Below, in pieces: positions 54,859-64,000 of a DNA stretch of 64,000 bases. Under the pieces are notes generated by a model, which did not search any database, had not been told where the DNA came from, and saw only the letters and a program-made list of their open reading frames with translations. Position numbers and translations under genes: made by a program. Source of the DNA: Oscillatoria acuminata PCC 6304 (GTDB lineage: Bacteria; Cyanobacteriota; Cyanobacteriia; Cyanobacteriales; Laspinemataceae); assembly GCF_000317105.1 (NCBI RefSeq), contig NC_019693.1, positions 5,333,227 through 5,397,226 on the forward strand, read 5' to 3'. How positions within the stretch are numbered: position 1 is the stretch's first letter; each line of letters begins with the position of its first letter.

Positions 54859-55680
54859 ATGCTAGAACTTCACTGTCACACAACCTATTCCGATGGGACC
54901 TTGACCCCGACTGAATTGGTCGATCGCGCAGTGGCCGCAGGGGTCCGGGCCTTAGCAATTACGGACCATGATACTATGTCCGGATGGCCGGAAGCGATCG
55001 CCGCTGCCGAATCTCAAGCGGTCGAAATCGTTCCCGGACTGGAACTGAGTACCGTGCATAACGGGCGATCGCTGCATATTTTAGGCTTTTATCCTGACCG
55101 AGAAAAATTACAACAACCCTTAAACCAACGACTGCAAGGCCGAATTGACCGCGCCCAACAAACCCTGGACAAATTAGCCGCCCTCGGCTATCCGGTGGAA
55201 TTACCCCCCTCAAAAGGTGGAATGGCCCCCGGACGTCCCCACATCGCCGCCGCCTTACTCAAAGCCGGTTATATTCAAACCTGTCAAGAAGCCTTTGAAC
55301 GCTGGATTGGAGAAGACAAACCCGCCTACGTTCATTATGAAAAATTTTCTATTCAAGATGGGATTAATCTCTTGCGTAGCTGTGGTGCTGTTCCTGTCTG
55401 GGCGCATCCCTATTTGTTTCGCGGTGGACCTGTGGAAACCGTTTTAAAAGAAATGGTCGAAGCGGGTTTAATGGGGGTTGAAGTCTATCATCCTCATCAT
55501 ACCCCTAGTCAAGTCGATAAATTAGAACAATTTTGTGCAGAATATGGGCTATTGATGACCGGCGGCAGTGACTATCATGGACCCAGTATTGATGGTAAAC
55601 AATCCAGTCAACTCAATCAATTTCATTTGCCGTTAGAGTTGCTCGAACCCCTGCAAGCAGCCGCTCAACAATTGCGGTAA
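54859..55680 (+). CDS. PHP-domain metal-dependent phosphoesterase
   Basis: A 273-residue PHP-domain protein of the YciV/RNase AM type. Metal ligands are visible: LELHCHTTYSDG (H5, H7, D12), AITDHD (D36, H37), GLELS, a histidine in GRPHIAAAL, WAHPY and GGSDYHG. These proteins hydrolyse 3',5'-nucleoside bisphosphates or trim 5' ends of RNA; which reaction applies here is not known. It is followed after 17 bp by the cupin gene, so the two form a likely operon. The ATG start is 10 bp after GGGTAGAG. Confidence 0.92.
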   Translation: MLELHCHTTYSDGTLTPTELVDRAVAAGVRALAITDHDTMSGWPEAIAAAESQAVEIVPGLELSTVHNGRSLHILGFYPDREKLQQPLNQRLQGRIDRAQQTLDKLAALGYPVELPPSKGGMAPGRPHIAAALLKAGYIQTCQEAFERWIGEDKPAYVHYEKFSIQDGINLLRSCGAVPVWAHPYLFRGGPVETVLKEMVEAGLMGVEVYHPHHTPSQVDKLEQFCAEYGLLMTGGSDYHGPSIDGKQSSQLNQFHLPLELLEPLQAAAQQLR

Positions 55681-55697
55681 TTTCTGGGAAAATTTCT

Positions 55698-56042
55698 ATG
55701 AAAATTATATCCTTAAACCATCTGCCCCTAGAATCTGTTTCCCATAATCCAGCTATTCAAAAAAAAGTGATGCTCAAGGCTGGAGAACTGCCCCACCTTA
55801 CCAATTTTTCCCAGGCCAAATTTGCTCCAGGTCAAGTGGCTGCTGCCCATGTTCATGGTGATATGTGTGAGGTGTTTTTTGTCTCTGAAGGTTCAGGATT
55901 AATTCGCGTCAATGGCACAGATTATCCTATAGAAATGGGAACTTGCATTGCTATAGAACCGGGAGAGTTTCATGAAGTTGTGAATAATAGTTCCGATGAT
56001 TTAATTTTGACTTATTTTGGCTTGAAAATTGCATCCCATTAA
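55698..56042 (+). CDS. Small cupin-domain protein
   Basis: A 114-residue single cupin barrel. The first cupin motif AAHVHGDMCEVFFVSEGSG gives metal ligands His/His/Glu, and the second PGEFHEVVNNSSDD supplies another His. The Gly-rich turns are typical. Function is not predictable: small cupins include isomerases, dioxygenases and binding proteins. It is co-directional with the PHP gene. Confidence 0.85.
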   Translation: MKIISLNHLPLESVSHNPAIQKKVMLKAGELPHLTNFSQAKFAPGQVAAAHVHGDMCEVFFVSEGSGLIRVNGTDYPIEMGTCIAIEPGEFHEVVNNSSDDLILTYFGLKIASH

Positions 56043-56138
56043 AATTATTATGGAAGGAGGAGGGATGGATAGGGAGTCTTGCAGGAGTTGCCCCATTTCT
56101 ACAAGACTCCCTCCAGTCAGGTCCAAGAAACCCTGTTT

Positions 56139-56283
56139 GGGAGCATCTCAATTTGTTCAAGAGACCTAACCCCCCAGCCCCCTTCCCTAGGAGGGAAGGG
56201 GGAGCAAGATGTGTAAATTTCCCTAGGAGGGAAGGGGGAGCAAGATGTGTAAATTCCCCTTTTAGGCAAATTGAGATGCTCCC
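56139..56283. repeat. MITE-like element, family B, with exact 8-bp target duplication and internal duplication
   Basis: 145 bp with GGGAGCATCTCAATTTG and CAAATTGAGATGCTCCC ends, flanked by CCCTGTTT on both sides (56131-56138 and 56284-56291). A 36-bp internal unit starting CCCTAGGAGGGAAGGGGGAG is duplicated in tandem (56185 and 56221), which makes it 35 bp longer than the 22354 copy. Confidence 0.85.
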
Positions 56284-56541
56284 CCCTGTTTTTGCTTCTA
56301 TTGGGGTTGTGATTCGTAAATTTTCGGTTAACAAACTCGGGTTTTAATCGGTAGGGGACTGACCCTATGGCGTCAGGGGAAATGCCTATTTATTTGTTGT
56401 AGCAACAGTGCGATTCAATTCCCATCCAGTGAGGGCAAATCAACTTAAATAGGGTACTCTTTTTTAAGAGAGGGATGAAAAAGGCAGGTTACCGGGTAAT
56501 TTGTCGTTCATTGCTTGCGTCAAATCTATAAAAATTACTTT

Positions 56542-59500
56542 ATGTCAAGCCCTGTGGGTCTGAAAATTCTGTGGGTTGAGAATACCCTGAACAAAGATAA
56601 ACCCATTGAAACACTTTTATTCGCATCTGCAACCTTGAGAAGCGAGTTAACTTGCATCGATTCTGTAGAGGCGGCGATCGCCCAATTAAAACAACAGCGG
56701 TTTGATGCGATCGTCCTGGAGTTGTCTGGGGACGAGATTAGGGAACTCGATCGCCTGCATCACTTGTATGAGCAGTCCTGGATGAGAGAATTCCCAGGGT
56801 CGAGCACCCACCCAGTCCCCGGAATTGTGGCGGTGATTGAAGGGGAGGATGAAGAATTTGCTTTAAAGGCGATCGCCGCTGGAGCAGTAGGCTGTTTGTT
56901 TACCTCGGAACTCACTGAACCCTTGCTGATGCGGACGATCCAACGGGGGATTCAGCATAGGGACCGGCTCATCCGCGATCGCCAGCTTGAACCGCCCCAA
57001 AAACGCCTTGTTCAGCGACAAAATGACGCTCTCTTAGCCCTCACGACCTCTCAGCGAGGCAAAGAGGGAGATTTTACAAAAATCTGCCAGGAGATAACCG
57101 AAGTCGCGGCACAAACCCTAGAAGTAGAACGAGTGAGTATTTGGTGGTATAATAGCGACCGCTCGGCGATTCGATGTGTAAATTTGTTCGAGAGTCGCGA
57201 GCAACGGCATTCTGACGGACTTGAACTGTTTGCTCATCAGTATCCTAACTATTTCCAGGCCCTAGCCAGCAACCGGGCGATCGCGGCGGATGACGCTCAT
57301 ACCCATCCCGCAACCCGAGAATTTTCTGATGGTTATCTCACCCCCTTGGGAATTGCCTCCATGCTGGATGCACCCATTCGTTTGGGGGGTCGCGTGGTGG
57401 GGGTCCTCTGTTGCGAACAAATGGAAATCCGGCGAAATTGGTTGCTCGAAGATCAACAACTGATCTCCTCCCTCGCTGACTTTGTAGCCTTAGGCATGGA
57501 AGAGTGCCAACGGTTTCGGGTCCAGGAAGAATTACGACATTATCAGGAACATTTAGAGCAATTAGTTGCCGATCGCACTGCAAAATTACAAGACACCAAT
57601 CAGCAATTACAAGCAGAAATCGAACAACGCCAGCAAACTGAATTAGCCCTCCGCAACAGCGAATCTAAATATCGCTCCGTAGTCGATCACATTAAAGAAG
57701 TCATTTTTCAAACCGATCAACGAGGATGTTGGATTTTTCTTAATCCGGCTTGGACCGAAATGACTGGATTTACCCTAGAAGAAAGCCTTGGACAACCCTT
57801 TTTAGCCTTTATTGTCGAGGAAGATCGGTCCCGGGGTGAGGAAGGATTGGACTTACTTACTAATGACCCACTGCACTATAATTGCTTTGAAATTCAACTT
57901 TGGACCCAAGATAAACAGCGGCGATGGGTTCATGTTTGTGGCAGTCATTACTTGGATGAAGCGGGAACCGTTTTGGGCCTGTATGGGACCCTGGATGATA
58001 TCACCGAACGCAAGCAAGTGGAGCAAGCCTTGCGGGAAAGTGAAGAACGCTTTCGAGCCATTGCTCAAGGAACTTCAGTTCCCTTACTAATTAGCCAGAT
58101 TTCTGATGGCACGATTGTCTATGCCAATCAACTCCTGGAGGAACTTTTGGGGTTGTCACTCTCGGAGTTAATCGGCCAAAGAACTCCGGACTTTTATGTG
58201 AATCCCAGCGATCGCGCAGTCATGCTGGCTCAACTCAAGAAAGAGCGATTTCTTTCCGGGTATGAATTGCATATCAAAAAGGCTAATGGTACTCCATTTT
58301 GGGTTTTAATTTCTATTCAGTTTATTACCTTTAATGGCGAAGCCGCCATGTTGACCACGTTATCGGATATTACCTACCGCAAACAAGCGGAAGAAGCGAT
58401 CCGAGACAGCGAACGTAAATATCGAGATTTAGTCAACACCTCACAAGATTTAATTTGGTCCGTGAATCAAGCCGGTTGTTGGACGTTTTTGAATCCGGCA
58501 ACTCGGCATATTTATGGCTATGAACCCGAGGAAATGTTAGGGCGTCTCTTTACCGAATTTCAGCCCCCCCTGGCGGCCCAAACCGATTGGCAAATTTTTC
58601 AGCAATTGTTAGCGGGTCAGTCCTATTCTCAGTATGAAACGGAACATTTTCGTAAAGATGGCAGCACCATTTATCTCAGCTTTAATGCCGTAGCTTTCCA
58701 TGATGAACAGGGAAATGTATTGGGAGTAACAGGGACGGCGACAAATATAACCGAACGGAAGCGGACTGAAGACACATTGCGAGAGCAATCGCAACAAGCA
58801 ACCCTTGGGGCGGAAGTCGGCGTTGCTCTCACTCAGGTGGGAAGTTTGCGTCAGATACTCCAACGGTGTGCGGTGGAGATAGTCCGCCATTTGGATTCCG
58901 CCTGTGTTGCTATCTGGACTTTGGATTCCGGTCAAAACTTGGAATTGCAAGCCAGTGCCGGACTCTGTATGCCTCCGGAGGGCGATCGCACCCCTCTGTG
59001 TCAATTTAATCCCCAACAAATTGCCGAATTACGCCAAGTTTACTGGAGCAATGATGCTCTCACTCTTCCCGGTGCGGGCGACTGGTTGCAGCAATCTGAA
59101 CTCGTGGCTTTTGCCGGCTATCCGTTGATTGTGGATGATCTCGTAGTGGGGGTTATGGAAATTTTTGCTAACTCCCCCTTAACGGAAACCACCCTGGAAT
59201 ATCTCAGTACCCTCGCCGATCGCATGGCGATCGGGATTGATCGCAAGCAAGCGGATTTAGAGCAACGCATGGCAACCGAACGCCTGCAATATTTGCTCCG
59301 GTCCAGTCCCGCAGTGATTTACAGCCGCAAAGCCACCGGGGACCACGCGGTCACGTTTATTAGTGACAATGTGAGCGCGTTGTTGGGTTACGACCCCAAG
59401 GAATTTATAGAAAACCCCAACTTTTGGGGAAATCGCGTTCATCCGGAGGAATCCAGTCGCCTCCAAGCCGGTTGGACTCACTTGTTGGAGTGGGGGACAA

Positions 59501-62454
59501 ACCGGGATGAATACCGTTTTCAACATCAAAAAGGGGAATGGCGATGGATGCGAGACGAACAGAAATTAGTCCGGGATGAAGCGGGAAATCCCTTAGAAAT
59601 TGTCGGATACTGGGCCGATATCAGCGATCGCAAATTCGCCGAATCCGCCTTACTGGAAACCAGTGCGCGTCTGGATAACATTCTCAGTTCTATTGATGAT
59701 ACTTTGTGGTCGGTATCTGTGCCTAACCGAACCCTTTTATATATGAATCAGGCGGCTGAAAAAATTTACGGTCGGAAAGTGGAAGAGTTTTTTAATAATC
59801 CCAATCTTTGGGCCACTGTGATTCATCCCGAAGACTCGGCACAACTAGAACCTTTGTTTGATATTCTCACATCTCCCCAAAGTAAAGATATCGAATACCG
59901 GATTGTGCGACCTGACGGAGAAATTCGCTGGCTGCGCGATCGCTCTCGAATTATTTATGACACCTCCGGTACTCCCATCCGCATTGATGGTCTCGCCACG
60001 GATATTACGGAACGCAAGCGCTACGAAGCTGCACTCGAACAAGAACGTCAACAATTACGGCAAATTGTCACTCATGCTCCGGTGGCGATGGCGATGTTTG
60101 ACCGGGAAATGTGCTATCTTGCCTATAGCGATCGCTGGTGTCTGGATTATCAAATTCCTGATCAGTCGCTCTTAGGCCGCAGTTATTATGAAATTTTCCC
60201 CAACCTTACCCCCCGGTGGAGAAACATCCATCAACAGGCACTCACGGGAACGGTGATGTCCAGTTCCGAAGATGTCTGGGAAAATGCCGATGGTAGCCAG
60301 CGTTATGTGAGTTGGGCAATTCATCCCTGGTATTCCCCTGATATGGCGATCGGGGGAATTGTGATGGTGAGCAGTGAGATTAATGAATTAGTTAAGGCTC
60401 GGGAACAAGCCCTAGAAGCCGCTCGACTCAAATCCCAATTTCTGGCAAACATGAGTCACGAAATTCGGACTCCCATGAATGGGGTTTTAGGTATGACAGA
60501 ATTGTTGCTCCGAACCCAACTCACGGAACAACAACAGGACTTTGTAAAAACCTTGAAAATCAGCGGAGAAAATTTATTAACCCTGATTGATGATATCCTC
60601 GACTTCTCCAAACTAGAAGCCGGAGAAATGCGCCTAGATCACCATGAATTTGACTTAAATCGCACCCTAGAGGATACGGTTGATTTATTTACTTTGTCGG
60701 CAGCTTCTAAAGAAATTGAATTAGCATTCCTGGTTGCTCTCGATGTTCCTCGATATCTAAAAGGCGATGCCAGTCGGCTGCGGCAAATCCTCACCAATCT
60801 ACTGGGAAATGCCATCAAATTTACGGAACGGGGAGAAGTGGTGATTACGGTCAACAGAGCAGACTCAACACCGGAACAATCCTTGGAAGCGCCGGATGGA
60901 GCAGCCCGATTGAGCCTAACCTTTTCAGTTCGGGATAGTGGGATTGGGATTGGTCCTAGCGACTGCAAAAAACTCTTTCAATCCTTCTCCCAAGTGGACA
61001 CTTCAACCACTCGCAAATATGGAGGAACTGGCTTAGGATTAGCCATCTGCAAGCAGTTAACTCAGTTGATGGGCGGTGAAATTGGCGTGGAAAGTCAACT
61101 GGGTGTTGGTTCAATTTTTTGGTTTACAGTGCAATTTGAACGGGTGGAAACCATACCTCCAAATCTAGGCTTTACTCAACCCTCATCCTTAGATGCTGCC
61201 GGATCCATTCTCCGGGGAAAAAAGCTATTAATTGTTGATGATTCTCCCATTAATCGCCAAGTTGTGCGCCAGCAAGCGAGTCACTGGGGGATGGAGGTAT
61301 CCGAAGCCGAAGATGGGTTGGAGGCGATTAAACTCTTGCGAAAAGCCGTATCAACGGGAAATCCTTTTACTCTGGCTTTGTTGGATATGCAAATGCCCAA
61401 AATGGACGGAGAAATTCTCGGGCAACTCATTCTCACGGACCCCCTGTTAGCCACCACGTCCTTGATTATGATGACTTCGATTAATGAGAGTTATCAGGCT
61501 CGAAAATTTTTAGATTTGGGGTTTTCTGCCTATTTGATTAAGCCCATTAAAGAAGCGCGGTTGCTGGAATGTTTGATTCGAGGGATTAGTTCAGATGGGT
61601 ACGAGGGTTCTTCTTTAAGCGCTGCTGAGAGTGGGGTTGCTGCCTCTGCGGTTCCGGGGAACAACTGGGAACCGGAAGAAATAAAGGCGTTAAATATTTT
61701 GTTAGTGGAAGATACCCGCATCAATCAAAAAGTGGTTTTGAATCAGTTAGAATCCCTAGGATTTGAGGCGGATTGTGCGAATAATGGACAAGAAGCACTA
61801 GACAAAATGCAGGTTAAAGAGTATAATTTGGTGTTCATGGACTGTCAAATGCCCGTATTAGATGGGTATGACGCCACCCGAGCCATTCGCCACAGAGAAG
61901 GAGACCGCCGACATATGGTGGTGATTGGGTTGACGGCCTACGCAATGGAAGGCGATCGCCAAAAATGTCTGGCAGCCGGCATGGATGATTATCTCACGAA
62001 ACCCGTGTCTGTCAAAGATTTACAACGGGCGATCAGACAGTGGACCCACCCTAGCCCGACTCATGCGATCGCCTCCCCCGGGAACCAGACCCCCACTGAG
62101 GGTCCCTCAGTGGGAGGTGAACCGCCCATTGATGAAAAACATCTACTAGAGGTCGCCCGAGGCGATCGCCAGTTTGCCGTAGAACTGCTCACCGCCTTTA
62201 TCGAAGATGGCAAACAGTATCTGGAAGATGCCCGTCAAGCCCTGATCCAGGGTGATGCCGTCACCCTCGGGCGTAAGGCACACCAAATTCAAGGGGGGAG
62301 TGCCACCATTGCGGCGATCGCGATGCCTTCATTAGCTGCTAACCTAGAAAAACAAGCCAAAGACAGTAATTTCGAGGAAGCCGAGGAACTGGTGGGACAA
62401 CTGAAAAGGATTTTAAACCAAATTGAGAAATGGGTGAAGGATTGGTCCATCTAA
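56542..62454 (+). CDS. Giant hybrid histidine kinase (GAF/PAS sensors, two receivers, HPt)
   Basis: About 1970 residues from the ATG at 56542; a TTG at 56515 would add nine. Order: receiver-like domain (about 10-140, FDAIVLELSGD with Glu in place of the phospho-Asp), GAF, coiled coil, three PAS, second GAF, three PAS, HisKA (LANMSHEIRTPMNG, His codon 60457), HATPase (NLLGNAIKF, DSGIGIG, GTGLGLAI), receiver 1 (Asp codon 61384, LLDMQMPKMDG), receiver 2 (Asp codon 61840, FMDCQMPVLDG) and HPt (His codon 62281, AHQIQGGSA). All phosphorelay residues after HisKA are intact. It is soluble. A cognate response-regulator/kinase follows after 132 bp. Confidence 0.93.
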   Translation: MSSPVGLKILWVENTLNKDKPIETLLFASATLRSELTCIDSVEAAIAQLKQQRFDAIVLELSGDEIRELDRLHHLYEQSWMREFPGSSTHPVPGIVAVIEGEDEEFALKAIAAGAVGCLFTSELTEPLLMRTIQRGIQHRDRLIRDRQLEPPQKRLVQRQNDALLALTTSQRGKEGDFTKICQEITEVAAQTLEVERVSIWWYNSDRSAIRCVNLFESREQRHSDGLELFAHQYPNYFQALASNRAIAADDAHTHPATREFSDGYLTPLGIASMLDAPIRLGGRVVGVLCCEQMEIRRNWLLEDQQLISSLADFVALGMEECQRFRVQEELRHYQEHLEQLVADRTAKLQDTNQQLQAEIEQRQQTELALRNSESKYRSVVDHIKEVIFQTDQRGCWIFLNPAWTEMTGFTLEESLGQPFLAFIVEEDRSRGEEGLDLLTNDPLHYNCFEIQLWTQDKQRRWVHVCGSHYLDEAGTVLGLYGTLDDITERKQVEQALRESEERFRAIAQGTSVPLLISQISDGTIVYANQLLEELLGLSLSELIGQRTPDFYVNPSDRAVMLAQLKKERFLSGYELHIKKANGTPFWVLISIQFITFNGEAAMLTTLSDITYRKQAEEAIRDSERKYRDLVNTSQDLIWSVNQAGCWTFLNPATRHIYGYEPEEMLGRLFTEFQPPLAAQTDWQIFQQLLAGQSYSQYETEHFRKDGSTIYLSFNAVAFHDEQGNVLGVTGTATNITERKRTEDTLREQSQQATLGAEVGVALTQVGSLRQILQRCAVEIVRHLDSACVAIWTLDSGQNLELQASAGLCMPPEGDRTPLCQFNPQQIAELRQVYWSNDALTLPGAGDWLQQSELVAFAGYPLIVDDLVVGVMEIFANSPLTETTLEYLSTLADRMAIGIDRKQADLEQRMATERLQYLLRSSPAVIYSRKATGDHAVTFISDNVSALLGYDPKEFIENPNFWGNRVHPEESSRLQAGWTHLLEWGTNRDEYRFQHQKGEWRWMRDEQKLVRDEAGNPLEIVGYWADISDRKFAESALLETSARLDNILSSIDDTLWSVSVPNRTLLYMNQAAEKIYGRKVEEFFNNPNLWATVIHPEDSAQLEPLFDILTSPQSKDIEYRIVRPDGEIRWLRDRSRIIYDTSGTPIRIDGLATDITERKRYEAALEQERQQLRQIVTHAPVAMAMFDREMCYLAYSDRWCLDYQIPDQSLLGRSYYEIFPNLTPRWRNIHQQALTGTVMSSSEDVWENADGSQRYVSWAIHPWYSPDMAIGGIVMVSSEINELVKAREQALEAARLKSQFLANMSHEIRTPMNGVLGMTELLLRTQLTEQQQDFVKTLKISGENLLTLIDDILDFSKLEAGEMRLDHHEFDLNRTLEDTVDLFTLSAASKEIELAFLVALDVPRYLKGDASRLRQILTNLLGNAIKFTERGEVVITVNRADSTPEQSLEAPDGAARLSLTFSVRDSGIGIGPSDCKKLFQSFSQVDTSTTRKYGGTGLGLAICKQLTQLMGGEIGVESQLGVGSIFWFTVQFERVETIPPNLGFTQPSSLDAAGSILRGKKLLIVDDSPINRQVVRQQASHWGMEVSEAEDGLEAIKLLRKAVSTGNPFTLALLDMQMPKMDGEILGQLILTDPLLATTSLIMMTSINESYQARKFLDLGFSAYLIKPIKEARLLECLIRGISSDGYEGSSLSAAESGVAASAVPGNNWEPEEIKALNILLVEDTRINQKVVLNQLESLGFEADCANNGQEALDKMQVKEYNLVFMDCQMPVLDGYDATRAIRHREGDRRHMVVIGLTAYAMEGDRQKCLAAGMDDYLTKPVSVKDLQRAIRQWTHPSPTHAIASPGNQTPTEGPSVGGEPPIDEKHLLEVARGDRQFAVELLTAFIEDGKQYLEDARQALIQGDAVTLGRKAHQIQGGSATIAAIAMPSLAANLEKQAKDSNFEEAEELVGQLKRILNQIEKWVKDWSI

Positions 62455-62524
62455 GCCCTTGTCAACCCCAGGCGATCGCCTGGATAAAGAGGCTCTATTT
62501 CACCCAAAATGAGGGCCAAAATCG

Positions 62525-62570
62525 ATTGTTCATTGTCCCTTGTCCATTGTTTATTGGACCTTGTTCAATT
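62525..62570. repeat. Heptamer-type repeat between the two kinase genes
   Basis: Successive units TTGTTCA, TTGTCCC, TTGTCCA, TTGTTTA, TTGGACC and TTGTTCA fill this short gap. It is the same repeat class as at 16306-16471. Confidence 0.6.
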
Positions 62571-62586
62571 CCCCCACAACCTACTC

Positions 62587-64000
62587 ATGTCAAAAATACT
62601 CGTTATAGATGATGATGGGGTAACTCGTTTACTCCTGAAACGGAACCTCCAAATGCAGGGATATGATGTAACCTTGGCTAAAAATGGAGCCGAAGGACTG
62701 CGATTGGCCAAAGAACTGCGTCCGGATTTAATCGTTTGCGACTGGATGATGCCGCTAGTGGATGGGGTAGAAGTTTGTCGCCATATCAAAGCCGACCCCT
62801 TCTTAGCCACCACCTTTTTTATCCTCCTCACTGTGCGCGGACAAGTCGATGATCGGATTCAAGGTCTCGATTCAGGAGCCGATGAATTTCTCTCCAAACC
62901 GATAGAAAGTGATGAATTACTGGCCCGAGTTCGTGCGGGATTGCGACTCCACCAGTTAACCCAGCAATTACGCCAAGCCAATCAACAGTTATTGGCCCTG
63001 GTAGAAGTCCAACAACAGTTATTAAGTGCCGTAGATTCCACCCCCGAAGAAGTCAACTCCTCTTATATTCAGTTACTCGCCCCCCTCGGACAAGCGGCGC
63101 AAGCCAGTCGCGCTTATATGAGCGAACTGTATCAGGATCAGGCGGGGATCGAACCTCGGGTGTTATGTGAGTGGTTTGCCAAGGTGCCCACGGACAACCC
63201 GAGGCAACAGAATTCCCAAGCAATCCAAGGGTTAATCCCGCCTAAACCCTTACCTTCGCGCTGGATTGCCACATTCAAAAAGGGCGGAATTGTGGCCGGG
63301 AAAGTGAGCGATTTTCCTGAAGCGGAACGGGAGATATTGGAGCAAGCGCACCTGGATTCGTTGTTGATGGTACCCCTCACCCTCAAGGATGAATTAGTCG
63401 GATTTATCGGATTTGAGAATTGTGCGATCGCCGAACTAGATTCTCTGCTGCCGATTTTGCGGGCGGCAGCCGCAGCGATTTGCCTCCATCGCGATCGCAG
63501 CGCTGCCGTCCTCGCCCTTAGAGCCAGTGAAGCGCGCTACCGGGCGATTATAGAAGACCAAACTGAATTTATCTGTCGCTTTGCCCCGGATGGCACTCTC
63601 ACTTTTGTCAATGATGCCTACTGTCGGTATTTTACCATGACCCGCGAGGAACTGATGGACGGCTCTCTGGTTCCCTTTCGCCCCGACTTTGAGCGTGATT
63701 TTGTCAACCAGCCCGTGATCAACCGAGAAGAATCCGCCTTGTTACCCAATGGAGAAGTGCGATGGCATCACTGGACCGAACGGGCTGTTTTTTCTGGAGA
63801 TGAACTGGTTGAGTTTCAAGCTGTTGGGCGGGATATCACTGAACGGAAGCAAGCCGAAGAAGAAACCCTCAAAGCCCTGGCGAAAGAAAAAGAACTCAAT
63901 CAGCTTAAAACTCACTTTGTGTCAATGGTCTCCCATGAATTTCGCACCCCTCTCACCACTATTCTTTCCTCTGCTGACTTGCTGGAATATTACCAAGAAG
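62587..64000 (+). CDS. Response regulator-histidine kinase (REC-GAF-PAS-HisKA), 3' end outside window
   Basis: The frame starts at ATG 62587 and stays open to the window end (471 codons). Domains: receiver (about 1-125; D9-D10, phospho-Asp D52 in LIVCDWMMPLVDG, K in FLSKPIE), a short coiled coil, a GAF-type domain (about 135-305), a PAS domain (about 320-435, YRAIIEDQTEFICRFAPDGT), and HisKA with H450 (MVSHEFRTPLTTILSSADLL). The HATPase domain lies beyond the window. It probably receives phosphate from, or works with, the giant hybrid kinase upstream. The same REC-sensor-kinase plan is common in cyanobacterial phosphorelays. Confidence 0.93.
   Translation, partial: MSKILVIDDDGVTRLLLKRNLQMQGYDVTLAKNGAEGLRLAKELRPDLIVCDWMMPLVDGVEVCRHIKADPFLATTFFILLTVRGQVDDRIQGLDSGADEFLSKPIESDELLARVRAGLRLHQLTQQLRQANQQLLALVEVQQQLLSAVDSTPEEVNSSYIQLLAPLGQAAQASRAYMSELYQDQAGIEPRVLCEWFAKVPTDNPRQQNSQAIQGLIPPKPLPSRWIATFKKGGIVAGKVSDFPEAEREILEQAHLDSLLMVPLTLKDELVGFIGFENCAIAELDSLLPILRAAAAAICLHRDRSAAVLALRASEARYRAIIEDQTEFICRFAPDGTLTFVNDAYCRYFTMTREELMDGSLVPFRPDFERDFVNQPVINREESALLPNGEVRWHHWTERAVFSGDELVEFQAVGRDITERKQAEEETLKALAKEKELNQLKTHFVSMVSHEFRTPLTTILSSADLLEYYQE

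Noticed and set aside
1-64000. tRNA or rRNA genes
   Set aside because: No cloverleaf-like TTCGAATC/GGTTCGA segments with proper stems or rRNA signatures were noticed by eye; a tRNAscan run would settle this.

Overview
The window is chromosomal DNA of a cyanobacterium, most likely a filamentous, motile Oscillatoriales-type species (genus is inference). The evidence is the octamer GCGATCGC (HIP1) throughout, a RbcR regulator beside an NnrU/Z-ISO-like gene, a DUF1997 pair, a PEP-CTERM protein, a Yfr1-like small RNA, TTGGTCA-type heptamer repeats, and many PAS/GAF sensor kinases and chemotaxis genes.

Layout. 1-5000: the end of tufA, rpsJ and a LON-substrate-binding-domain gene, then a membrane protein of unknown function, a Yfr1-like RNA and pheA. 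5000-9500: two DUF1997 paralogues, an IS607-like element with a dead tnpA and an intact tnpB, and an orphan IS630-type HTH gene. 9660-21767: a minus-strand chemotaxis operon read cheY > cheA > cheW > soluble MCP > PAS-HEAT repeat protein > cheR > cheB > CheC-like. The C-terminus of cheA is out of frame after two runs of eight G. 21768-31913: repeats and a gene remnant, a Cof-type HAD phosphatase, a stand-alone DALR-domain protein, a Crp/Fnr regulator, a large GAF/PAS histidine kinase and a PstS-like binding protein. 31954-36439: clustered miniature elements, a Ser/Thr kinase, rbcR and nnrU. 36494-46062: a second minus-strand chemosensory cluster (PatA-like regulator, CheR-TPR, double CheW, three MCP-like proteins, one with a degenerate tip) that has no CheA of its own. 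46250-56042: lytic transglycosylase, methyltransferase, leucyl aminopeptidase, secreted GH5 glucanase with PEP-CTERM anchor, PHP phosphoesterase and cupin. 56542-64000: a hybrid histidine kinase of about 1970 residues followed by a response regulator-kinase that runs off the window.

The intergenic DNA holds at least four families of short non-coding elements. Two have clear target-site duplications (8 bp; 3 bp TAA or TTA), one has perfect 16-bp terminal inverted repeats, and one includes a perfect 54-bp palindrome. The two chemotaxis clusters probably work together: the first supplies kinase, adaptor, methylesterase and output regulator, and the second supplies extra receptors, adaptor and methyltransferase. 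Nothing here can be called a new system with confidence. The best leads are the cheA homopolymer frameshift, the PAS-HEAT chemotaxis protein, the Yfr1 variant, the orphan TnpB, and the kinase GAF domain with a bilin-type cysteine.
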